The notes beneath the pieces are model-generated. The model was not told where the DNA came from. It made no database searches and worked only from the letters and a program-made list of their open reading frames with translations. This document shows, piece by piece, positions 1 through 6,196 of a DNA stretch of 6,754 bases; positions within the stretch are counted from its first letter, which is position 1, and each line of letters begins with the position of its first letter. Both the position numbers and the translations under genes were made by a program. The stretch lies in contig CBFGTJ010000172.1 in the NCBI GenBank assembly GCA_965651815.1, forward strand, positions 1 to 6,754, written 5' to 3'. Source of the stretch: CBFGTJ01 sp965651815. GTDB taxonomy: Bacteria > Actinomycetota > Acidimicrobiia > Acidimicrobiales > Microtrichaceae.

Positions 1-1
1 G

Positions 2-2527
2 GGAGAGCGCCGACCCGTCGCGATCATGGCGGAGCACGACGGACCGCTCGTCACCGCGATCCTCTCGGTCATCGCGGCGGGGCAGATCGTCGTCGTCGTC
101 GACCCGACCGTGCCGCTCGAGCAGCTCGACCACGTGCTCCTCGAGTCGGGGGCGACCCTCGTGCTGCACGACGCGGCGCACGCCGAGATGGCGACGGCCG
201 CCGTGGACCGGCACCCGCCCCTGGAGGCGGTCGCCCTCGACGAGCTGCCCGCCGAGCCCGTCGAGCTGCCCGCCCGCGGTCCCCACGACCCGGTCATGCT
301 CGCCTTCACCTCCGGGACGAGCGGATCCTCGAAGGGCGGCATCATCACCCACGGCGTGATCCTGAACGTCGTGCGGGGGGCCACCAACGCGCTCGGCGTC
401 ACGTCCGAGGACCGGATGCCGATGCTGTTCCCGACCTCGCTGGCGGTCGCGGCGTACCCGATGTTCATCCCGCTGCTGAACGGCGGCACGCTCGCCACGC
501 TGGACGTGCGCGGCGTGGGCCTGGCGCCGGTGGCACCGTTCCTCGTCGAGGAGCGCATCACGCTCGCCTACATGGCGCCGACGGTGATCCGGTTCCTCGT
601 CGACGCCGTCAAGGGCCACGAGTTCCCGGACCTGCGCATGCTCGCGCTGGGCGGTGAGCTGGTCGACGCGGAGGTGGTCCGGCTCGCCCGTGACCTGTTC
701 GCACCGGAGCTGCTCGCCAACGGGTTCGGCACGACCGAGACCGGCGTGATCAGCCTGTACGTGATCGACCCCGAGGAGCCCTTCGAGGGAGCCGTCCCCT
801 CCGGCTACCCGGTGGAGGAGGTCGAGTTCTTCGTGCTCGACGACGACGGCAACCCGGTCGAGCCCGGTGCGTCCGGCGAGATCGCGGTCGCGTCGCCGTA
901 CGTGTTCAAGGGGTACTGGGGGCACGACGAGCTGAACCGCACGGTCCTCTCCGACGACCCGCGGGGCCGCGACGGGTGGCGCCTGTACCGCACCGGCGAC
1001 ATCGGCCGGCTGGACGAGCACGGCGCGCTCGTCGTCCTCGGGCGGCTCGACACGAAGGTGAAGGTGCGCGGCCGGTTCGTGGTGCTCGGCGACGTGGAGG
1101 CCTCGCTCCACGAGCTCGAGGAGGTCGCGGACGCCGCGGTCGTGCCCACCACCCGCGACGGCAACGTCGAGCTGTGCGCCGTCGTCGTGCCCACCGCCGG
1201 CGCGTCCGTCGACGCCGCGGGCCTGCGCGCCGCGCTCCTCGAGACCCACGAGGCGTACCGCGTGCCCGCCCGTTGGATCGTGGTCGACGAGCTGCCGCGG
1301 CTGCCGAACGGGAAGGTCGACCGGCGGGCGCTGCCGGTCGACGGTGCGACCGCGCCCACCGCCGCGGCGTCCGAGGACGCCTCGGGCGCGGCGGCCGAGC
1401 CGGCCCCGGCGGGCCCCGCCGCTGAGGCGGCGGACGCCGAGCTCGTCAGGTCGCTGCGCGACATCTGGGAGCTGCTGCTGCCGGCGGACGTCGTCGGCCT
1501 CGACGACGACTTCATGGCGCTGGGCGGGGACTCGCTGCTCGCGGCGCAGATGCTCGTGGCCGTCGAGCAGCGCCTCGGCGTGACGGTGCCGATGGGCGAG
1601 CTCGTGCACGCCCGGACGCTCCGGGAGCTCGTGCAGGTCGTCGGCCGGCTCCGCGCGCAGGAGCCGACCACCACGGCCGCGTGCGTGCAGGCCGGCGACG
1701 AGTCCGCTCGGCCCCGCCTGTGGTTCGTCCACGACCTCCAGGGCTCGGCGTACCGGGTGCGCCACCTCGCCCGGCACCTCGGCGCCGACCAGCCGGTGTG
1801 GAGCTTCGAGTCGCCGCTCCTCGCGGGGGAGCCCAACCGCTTCACCTCGCTCGACACCTTCGCGGCCAACTACCTGCGCGACCTCGTCGCCGCGCAGCCC
1901 GAGGGCCCGTACTGGCTCGCCGGGTACTCCTTCGGGGGCATCTGCGCCTACGAGATGGCGCGCCAGCTGCGCCGCGAGGGTCGCGACGTGGAGTTCGTGG
2001 GGGTCGTCGACGTCGGCCCCGGCTACCGCGGTCCGGGCTGGAGCAGCCACCGCTCGCCGTTCCGCCCGTGGTTCGGGGTCGAGAAGCCGCCGGAGGAGGG
2101 TGCGGGGCTGGCCGAGCAGTTCCGCCACTACCGGGCGATGGTGCAGCGGTCGCCCAAGGGGGCGGCACGCCACCTCATGGTGCGCTCCGGCCTCGCCCGG
2201 GTCGTCGACCCGCTGAGGTTCCGCAACGACCTCCGTCGGAACGGGCGCGTCCGGCCGGAGTGGCGGCTCTGGTACGCGTGGGAGCAGCACTGGAGGCTGG
2301 CCGCGAAGGCGTGGAACCGTGCCAGCACCTACGACGGGACGATGGACCTCTTCTGGGCCGACGACACCGCGTCGGCCGACAGCACGATGGGCTGGGGGCC
2401 GCTGGTGGGCGACCTGCGCATCCACCGGTTCCCCGGTGACCACCTGGGCCTGCTCGAGGAGCGTGGTGCCGCACAGCTGGCGTCCGCCCTCCGGGCAGCC
2501 ATCGATGCCCGACTCGCAGAGCGCTGA
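2..2527 (+). CDS. NRPS-like enzyme, adenylation - carrier protein - thioesterase (5' end missing)
   Basis: This enzyme should activate a carboxylic acid with ATP, load it on a phosphopantetheine arm, and release or transfer it through a thioesterase; it is probably cytosolic. The reading frame is open from base 2, and the residues before the ATG at 26 already read as adenylation-domain sequence (RRPVAIM), so that ATG is internal and roughly the first 70-100 residues are missing. Numbering from the ATG at 26, the A domain covers about 1-438, with A3 TSGTSGSSKG at 95-104, A5 NGFGTTE at 232-238, A7 YRTGD at 321-325 and A10 NGKVDR with Lys430. An Ala/Pro-rich linker (about 440-475) leads to the carrier domain, LGGDSL with Ser503. 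The thioesterase (about 565-833) has GYSFGG with Ser635, Asp662 and His806, an intact triad; the 27-residue Ser-Asp spacing matches the surfactin thioesterase. No condensation domain is visible. By hand alignment to GrsA, position 235 is Ala rather than Asp, so the substrate may not be an alpha-amino acid. The domain calls are firm; the substrate is unknown. Confidence 0.95.
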   Translation, partial: GERRPVAIMAEHDGPLVTAILSVIAAGQIVVVVDPTVPLEQLDHVLLESGATLVLHDAAHAEMATAAVDRHPPLEAVALDELPAEPVELPARGPHDPVMLAFTSGTSGSSKGGIITHGVILNVVRGATNALGVTSEDRMPMLFPTSLAVAAYPMFIPLLNGGTLATLDVRGVGLAPVAPFLVEERITLAYMAPTVIRFLVDAVKGHEFPDLRMLALGGELVDAEVVRLARDLFAPELLANGFGTTETGVISLYVIDPEEPFEGAVPSGYPVEEVEFFVLDDDGNPVEPGASGEIAVASPYVFKGYWGHDELNRTVLSDDPRGRDGWRLYRTGDIGRLDEHGALVVLGRLDTKVKVRGRFVVLGDVEASLHELEEVADAAVVPTTRDGNVELCAVVVPTAGASVDAAGLRAALLETHEAYRVPARWIVVDELPRLPNGKVDRRALPVDGATAPTAAASEDASGAAAEPAPAGPAAEAADAELVRSLRDIWELLLPADVVGLDDDFMALGGDSLLAAQMLVAVEQRLGVTVPMGELVHARTLRELVQVVGRLRAQEPTTTAACVQAGDESARPRLWFVHDLQGSAYRVRHLARHLGADQPVWSFESPLLAGEPNRFTSLDTFAANYLRDLVAAQPEGPYWLAGYSFGGICAYEMARQLRREGRDVEFVGVVDVGPGYRGPGWSSHRSPFRPWFGVEKPPEEGAGLAEQFRHYRAMVQRSPKGAARHLMVRSGLARVVDPLRFRNDLRRNGRVRPEWRLWYAWEQHWRLAAKAWNRASTYDGTMDLFWADDTASADSTMGWGPLVGDLRIHRFPGDHLGLLEERGAAQLASALRAAIDARLAER

Positions 2528-4322
2528 GCTCACGGCCCCCGTCGGGGGGTCGCTGGGGGCGGCGGGGGCGTGGCTCGCGGCCTGGGCCGTCGCGGTGTCG
2601 GGCCCGGTCGCCCGCGTCTGGGACCACGGCGACCGGGCGCGCATGGGCGCGGCCCTGCTGTGCGTCGTGGTGGCGGCCTGGCTCGTCGTCCTGCGCAGGG
2701 CGCCCCGGGACGTGGGCGGGCTCGTCGTCGTGGCCGCCGCGCTGGGGGTCGGCTGGGCGGTGACCATCCCGTGGCTGGGGCGGGCCCCGGGGATCGTCGC
2801 CGGCGCCGCGGCCCTGTGCGCGCTCGGCTCGCTCGTCGAGCGGCGCCCGGTCCCCTCGTGGCCGGCGCGCCCGGTCCGGATCGTGGTGGGGCCGCTCGTG
2901 CCGGTGGTGGCGGGTCAGGTGGTCTGGGCCGCGACGGGTCGACCCGCACCCACCCTGGCGCTGTTCGCGGGCGGGGTCGCGCTGCTCGCCTGGTACCAGC
3001 TCGCCGAGTGGCCGGGTCGCTGCGAGCGGCGCGCCGGCGCCGCGGTGGTCGCCGGCTGGTGGCGGGCCGCCGGGGTCGTGGGGGAGCTGTTCCCGCTCGG
3101 CGCACCGGCGGGCCGCGCCAGGGGGCCCGTGGTGGCGTGGCACGTGCTCGCGGTCGTCGCGTCGACCGCGGCGATGGTCCCCGTGTTCCGCCGGTTGGTC
3201 GACGTGCCCGACTGGATGGTGCTGGACACCAACGACTTCCCCTTCCACATCCGCTTCGCGGTCGAGGAGACCTCGATCGTGCCGCTCGACGTGCCCGCGC
3301 CGCACCCCCTGTTCCACCTCGGCGTCGCGCTGCTGCACCCGCTCCTCGGCCCCTCCACGGCTGCGGTGGTCGTCGTGTCGGCCGCGGTCGCCCTCACCGC
3401 CGCGGCGCTGATCACGGTGGTGGACCGGCCGGTCGGTGGCGAGCCGCCGATGGCCGGCGCCTGGGCGGCGTCCTTCGCCGTCGTGTGGATCCTCGCGGAG
3501 TCGCCGACCCTGCTGCTGCGGCGCCTCACCGGCGACGAGGGACCCTTCGCCATCCTCCACTTCTGGGGCAGCCCCACCGAGGTGGTGATGGTCCCGCTCG
3601 CCATCCTCACCGCGCTGGTGATCGGCGACATGGTCGAGCGCCCCGACCGGTACCACGCCCGCCGCGGGCTCCGGGTCGGGGTCGTGGTGCTCGTCGTGCT
3701 CACCGCGCTCGCCAAGCCGTCCCTCGCGCTGATCACCGCCCCGTCGATCGTGCTGCTCGTGCTCGTCTCGCCGCGCTGGCGGGCGGCCCGCCCCCGCCAG
3801 CTGCTCACCGTGGTCGTGCTGCCGTCGGTGGTCATGGCGGTCGCCCAGACGCTCTTCCTCGCGCTGGGCCCGGTGCCCACGGGACGCTCCGGGTTCGCGT
3901 TCGCTCCGTTCGAGGTCGTGGGCGAGGTGTTCGCCCTGGCGGGGCCGGACTTCTGGGTGCTGCCCCTGCTCATGGTGGTCGTCTGGTTCGCGCTCCGGCC
4001 CAGGCTGCGGACCGACCCCTCCTTCCAGGTCGCGGTCACGGGCCTCCTCGTCGCCCTTCCACCGATGCTGCTGCTCGCCGAGACCGGCCCCCGCGCGGAT
4101 GACCGGGCGCTGCTCAAGCTCGGCTTCGCGGCCGGGACCATGGTGTCGGTCTTCCTGCTCCGGGCGTGCTGGTTCGAGCTCCGCGCGCGGTCCACGGCCG
4201 ACCGGCGCGGGCCGGTCGGCAGCGACGCGTGGCGCGGCTGGGTCGCCCTGGGGTTCGTCGTGCTCATCGTCGCGGGCGGCGCGGTGGGCCACCTGCAGGC
4301 GCTCGGGGCGGTGTCGCAGTGA
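2505..4322 (+). CDS. polytopic membrane protein, possibly GT-C-like glycosyltransferase or glycan polymerase
   Basis: This is a 605-residue integral membrane protein with roughly 14-16 hydrophobic segments judged by eye; I do not recognise its family. The first ~200 residues hold about six short Ala/Val-rich helices. After a basic stretch and a helix near 206-228 comes a loop with the motif DTNDFPFH (residues 241-248), then PHPLFH and alternating helices, including a LAKPSLAL segment. An acidic/His motif in an early external loop followed by many helices is the plan of GT-C glycosyltransferases that use polyprenyl-phosphate sugars, and of related glycan ligases and polymerases; assigning it here is inference. 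I chose the ATG at 2505 because it lies just before the end of the upstream gene (23-base overlap), which suggests translational coupling, and because the open frame further upstream lies inside the thioesterase. No clear Shine-Dalgarno precedes it. It probably shares a transcript with the A-T-TE gene. Confidence 0.85.
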   Translation: MPDSQSAELTAPVGGSLGAAGAWLAAWAVAVSGPVARVWDHGDRARMGAALLCVVVAAWLVVLRRAPRDVGGLVVVAAALGVGWAVTIPWLGRAPGIVAGAAALCALGSLVERRPVPSWPARPVRIVVGPLVPVVAGQVVWAATGRPAPTLALFAGGVALLAWYQLAEWPGRCERRAGAAVVAGWWRAAGVVGELFPLGAPAGRARGPVVAWHVLAVVASTAAMVPVFRRLVDVPDWMVLDTNDFPFHIRFAVEETSIVPLDVPAPHPLFHLGVALLHPLLGPSTAAVVVVSAAVALTAAALITVVDRPVGGEPPMAGAWAASFAVVWILAESPTLLLRRLTGDEGPFAILHFWGSPTEVVMVPLAILTALVIGDMVERPDRYHARRGLRVGVVVLVVLTALAKPSLALITAPSIVLLVLVSPRWRAARPRQLLTVVVLPSVVMAVAQTLFLALGPVPTGRSGFAFAPFEVVGEVFALAGPDFWVLPLLMVVVWFALRPRLRTDPSFQVAVTGLLVALPPMLLLAETGPRADDRALLKLGFAAGTMVSVFLLRACWFELRARSTADRRGPVGSDAWRGWVALGFVVLIVAGGAVGHLQALGAVSQ

Positions 4323-4344
4323 GCCCGCGCCGCGGCCGGACCGT

Positions 4345-4362
4345 GTGGGGCGTGGCGCCCAC
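4345..4362. repeat. short interrupted palindrome beside a -10 element
   Basis: GTGGGGCG, a TGG loop, then CGCCCAC can form a hairpin of about seven pairs with one bulged G. It lies 23 bases after the stop of the membrane-protein gene and ends four bases before the TAGCAT hexamer. It could be a weak terminator for the upstream genes, which would lack a U-tract, or an operator covering the -35 region of the SDR promoter. At this GC content a chance origin is also possible. Confidence 0.3.
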
Positions 4363-4365
4363 CGA

Positions 4366-4371
4366 TAGCAT
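4366..4371 (+). promoter_or_regulatory. candidate -10 element (TAGCAT) for the SDR gene
   Basis: TAGCAT fits the TAnnnT pattern of actinobacterial housekeeping promoters and stands out in an otherwise GC-rich gap. Transcription would start near 4377-4379, giving a leader of about 54 bases before the ATG at 4432. No convincing -35 hexamer is visible, which is common in this group. Confidence 0.4.
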
Positions 4372-4421
4372 GGGACGATCGTGACCGGATCGGGGGTGGG
4401 AGCACGCCTGCGCTCGACGGC

Positions 4422-4426
4422 GGAGG
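4422..4426 (+). promoter_or_regulatory. ribosome binding site (GGAGG) that fixes the SDR start
   Basis: A full GGAGG lies five bases before the ATG at 4432. This decides the start in favour of that ATG over the in-frame GTG at 4381, which has no such site. Confidence 0.8.
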
Positions 4427-4431
4427 CACCC

Positions 4432-5382
4432 ATGGGGAGGATCGCACTCGTCACCGGCGGAGCCGGGTTCGTTGGTGGCCACCTCGCGGAGCGACTCGTG
4501 GCCGACGGGTGGACCGTCCGGGCGCTCGACGTGCGCGAGCCGCACCTCGACGCACCGGTCGAGTGGATCGAGGCCGACGTGCGCGACGGGGACGCGGTGC
4601 GGCGCGCCGCCTCCGGTGTGCGGGCGGTGTTCCACCTGGCGACCGTGGTCGGGGTGGACCGGCTGCTCGACGACCCGGTGGACGCCGTCGACGTCACCGT
4701 CAACGGCACCCGGCACGCGCTCGAGGCGGCGGCCGCCGAGCGTGCCGCGCTGATCCACCTCTCGACCAGCGAGGTGCTCGGCTCCAACCCGGACCTGCCC
4801 TGGGCCGAGGACGCGGACCGCCGCCTGGGCTCGGCGCTCGTGGACCGGTGGAGCTACGCCGCGGCGAAGGCGGCGGCGGAGCACGTCGTCCTGGCCGGTG
4901 CGTCGCGGCGCGGCGTGCCCGCGACGATCATCCGACCCTTCAACGTCTACGGCCCACGGCAGGAGCCGCGCTTCGTCGTGCCGATCATGGTGGGCGCCGC
5001 GCTCCGCGGCGAACCGATCCCGGTGCACGACGACGGTCGCCAGACCCGTTGCTTCACCTACGTGTCCGACGTCGTCGAGGCGCTCGTGCTCGCCGGCGAG
5101 AAGCCGGGGCTCGGACGCCTCTTCCACGTGGGCACCACCGAGGAGATCTCGATGCTCGACCTCGCGGAGCTCGTCGCGCAGCTCGCGGGCGGCACGGGCG
5201 GGATCCGCTTCGAGCGGCCCGCCGACCGCTGGGGGGACGACTACGAGGACATCCCGCGCCGCGTGCCCGACTCGTCGTCGGCGCTGACGATCCTCGGGTG
5301 GCGCCCGACCGTCGCCCTGCGCGACGGGCTGTCGACCACGATCGACTGGTACCGCGCCCACCGCGCCGACCTGCCTGGCTGA
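4432..5382 (+). CDS. NAD-dependent nucleotide-sugar epimerase/dehydratase/decarboxylase (extended SDR, UXS/ArnA-like signature)
   Basis: This 316-residue cytosolic enzyme belongs to the extended short-chain dehydrogenases that oxidise the C4 position of a nucleotide sugar with bound NAD+. The Rossmann motif GGAGFVG is at residues 9-15, with Asp33 at the end of beta-2 for the adenosine ribose. The active site has STSEV at 111-115 and YAAAK at 142-146 (Tyr142, Lys146), followed by RPFNVYGPRQ from 168 and a C-terminal YEDIPRRVPD block with Arg276 and Arg277. RmlB-type 4,6-dehydratases carry Asp-Glu where this protein has Ser113-Glu114. STSEV, together with an Arg in the later block, matches UDP-glucuronate decarboxylases such as UXS and the ArnA decarboxylase domain (known residues Ser433, Glu434, Arg619). 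Decarboxylation of UDP-glucuronate is therefore a reasonable guess, but epimerases of this superfamily can look similar. The start is the ATG with GGAGG five bases upstream; the Rossmann strand begins directly after it. The gene ends 66 bases before the convergent deacetylase gene. Confidence 0.93.
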   Translation: MGRIALVTGGAGFVGGHLAERLVADGWTVRALDVREPHLDAPVEWIEADVRDGDAVRRAASGVRAVFHLATVVGVDRLLDDPVDAVDVTVNGTRHALEAAAAERAALIHLSTSEVLGSNPDLPWAEDADRRLGSALVDRWSYAAAKAAAEHVVLAGASRRGVPATIIRPFNVYGPRQEPRFVVPIMVGAALRGEPIPVHDDGRQTRCFTYVSDVVEALVLAGEKPGLGRLFHVGTTEEISMLDLAELVAQLAGGTGGIRFERPADRWGDDYEDIPRRVPDSSSALTILGWRPTVALRDGLSTTIDWYRAHRADLPG

Positions 5383-5390
5383 GCCGCCGG

Positions 5391-5436
5391 GCGCGCGGCC
5401 GACCGAGCGGCGTGCTCCGGTCGCCGGCCGGCGCGC
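5391..5436. terminator. GC-rich hairpin between convergent genes, likely bidirectional terminator
   Basis: The two arms begin and end with GCGCGC (5391-5396 and 5431-5436). Inside these, GGCC (5397-5400) can pair with GGCC (5425-5428), and GACCG plus AGC (5401-5408) with GCT plus CGGTC (5414-5422, one bulged C), closing a five-base loop GGCGT. The long imperfect stem fills most of the 66-base gap between the stops of the SDR and deacetylase genes. No U-tract is visible on either strand, as is usual for high-GC actinobacteria. Termination is inferred from position and pairing. Confidence 0.55.
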
Positions 5437-5448
5437 AGAGGGCGATGC

Positions 5449-6123
5449 TCAGCGCAGCGTGCGCACCAGCTGGAACGCCTCGGCGGCCGCCACGCCCACC
5501 GTGGAGCCCCGGTGCGTCGCCAGCGCGCGCACCTGCTCGATCGAGCGGGGGTGGGGGAAGTCGCGCAGCTCCGAGGCATACTCGCCCAGCGCACGCTCCT
5601 TCGCCTCGATCCACTCCGAGACGTCGACGAACACGTCGGGGACGAACGGCACGCGGGTGCCGAACGCCCACTCGGTGGACGACGGGACCTCGAAGCACAT
5701 CACCGTCCGGACCGGGTGGCCGGCGGTCGGGCGGGTCGCCGCCAGCACCGCGTCGTGGGTGAGGCGGTGGTCCACGTTCACGTCACCCGGGTGGTGGGTG
5801 ATCACCAGCTCCGGGCGGACCTCCTCCACGACCTGCTCGACCATCCGGACGACCTCGAGCAGCTCGACGCCGTCGAAGCGGTTGTCGGGCAGCCCGCCGT
5901 GGCGGACCTCCGCGACGCCGAGCACCTTGGCCGCGGCCGCGCACTCGGCGCGCAGCTGCCGGAGCGAGGCGTCGACCTCGGGGCCGTCGCCGCCCCGCGA
6001 GGTGACGCCCTCGCCGAGGACCAGCCAGGCCACCTCCCGCCCCTCGGCGGCGAAGCGCGCCGCGGTGCCGCCGGCACCGAGCGTCTCGTCGTCCGGGTGC
6101 GCTGCCACCACCAGTACGGTCAT
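5449..6123 (-). CDS. PIG-L/LmbE family zinc-dependent N-deacetylase
   Basis: This 224-residue protein belongs to the PIG-L (LmbE) family, whose members remove an N-acetyl group from GlcNAc-type sugars (MshB in mycothiol synthesis, PIG-L in GPI anchors) or from related amino-sugar natural products. The N-terminal signature AAHPDDE is at residues 7-13. From known family members, His9 and Asp12 should bind zinc and Asp11 should act as general base. The second signature, THHPGDVNVDHR at 109-120, supplies the third ligand, probably His119. The position three residues earlier, His in MshB (HPDH), is Asn116 here. No signal peptide is seen, so a cytosolic substrate is likely, such as a nucleotide or lipid-linked sugar on the inner face. 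The start ATG (6123-6121) has GAGGGGAG just upstream, and the longer open frame before it runs across the divergent promoter region. Its neighbours suggest that it unmasks a sugar amine for later acylation; this is inference. Confidence 0.95.
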   Translation of the reverse strand: MTVLVVAAHPDDETLGAGGTAARFAAEGREVAWLVLGEGVTSRGGDGPEVDASLRQLRAECAAAAKVLGVAEVRHGGLPDNRFDGVELLEVVRMVEQVVEEVRPELVITHHPGDVNVDHRLTHDAVLAATRPTAGHPVRTVMCFEVPSSTEWAFGTRVPFVPDVFVDVSEWIEAKERALGEYASELRDFPHPRSIEQVRALATHRGSTVGVAAAEAFQLVRTLR

Positions 6124-6126
6124 GTG

Positions 6127-6134
6127 CTCCCCTC
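6127..6134 (-). promoter_or_regulatory. ribosome binding site of the deacetylase gene
   Basis: On the minus strand GAGGGGAG ends three bases before the ATG at 6123; its GAGG part lies seven bases away. This supports the 224-residue protein over the longer open frame that continues to 6474. Confidence 0.7.
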
Positions 6135-6180
6135 GTGCACCGCTCGCCGTCCTGCGCACCGGCGGCGTGCGTGGAGACCG

Positions 6181-6186
6181 AGGATA
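6181..6186 (-). promoter_or_regulatory. candidate -10 element (TATCCT) for the deacetylase gene
   Basis: The minus strand reads TATCCT, close to the TATAAT consensus and fitting TAnnnT. Transcription would start near 6174 and give a leader of about 51 bases before the deacetylase ATG. It shares bases 6185-6186 with the -10 of the divergent oxygenase gene. No clear -35 is seen. Confidence 0.45.
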
Positions 6187-6190
6187 CGCT
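6185..6190 (+). promoter_or_regulatory. candidate -10 element (TACGCT) for a leaderless oxygenase transcript
   Basis: TACGCT fits TAnnnT, and its last T lies six bases before the A of the oxygenase ATG at 6197. This is the spacing expected when transcription starts at the start codon. No ribosome binding site is present before that ATG, which fits a leaderless message, a common arrangement in actinobacteria. No -35 is apparent. Confidence 0.5.
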
Positions 6191-6196
6191 CCGGGC

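Larger units (their letters stand above)
4323..4431. other. intergenic region upstream of the SDR gene
   Basis: This 109-base gap separates the membrane-protein gene from the SDR gene. It holds a short interrupted palindrome (4345-4362), a TAGCAT -10-like hexamer (4366-4371) and a strong ribosome binding site (4422-4426). The open frame of the SDR extends back to a GTG at 4381, but that 17-residue extension looks unlike protein of the family. The gap suggests that the SDR gene can be transcribed independently of the two genes before it. Confidence 0.6.

Noticed and set aside
26..28. ATG at 26 as the true start of the A-T-TE gene
   Set aside because: The frame is open back to base 2 and encodes conserved adenylation-domain sequence before the ATG; a start here would remove the N-terminal part of the domain.
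805..1869. A 354-codon open frame on the minus strand, rich in Ser, Arg and Thr
   Set aside because: It is antisense to the conserved adenylation and carrier domains, with low-complexity composition and no motif.
2319..2504. GTG at 2319 as the start of the membrane protein
   Set aside because: This would place 62 extra residues inside the thioesterase gene with an Arg/Pro/Ser/Thr-rich shadow composition; the ATG at 2505 gives a normal membrane-protein N-terminus.
2570..4102. A 510-codon plus-strand frame inside the membrane-protein gene
   Set aside because: It is very Arg/Gly-rich with no hydrophobic pattern, while the overlapping frame gives a clean series of membrane helices.
4381..4431. 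GTG at 4381 as a leaderless start of the SDR gene
   Set aside because: It lies ten bases after the last T of TAGCAT, further than the leaderless spacing seen at the oxygenase gene. The 17 added residues precede the Rossmann strand without similarity to the family, and the ATG at 4432 has a full GGAGG.
2175..4787. An 870-codon open frame on the minus strand, rich in Arg, His, Gly and Pro
   Set aside because: It lies opposite the end of the A-T-TE gene, the whole membrane-protein gene and the start of the SDR gene. Its composition is that of a GC-rich antisense shadow, with no domain motif and no plausible start signal.
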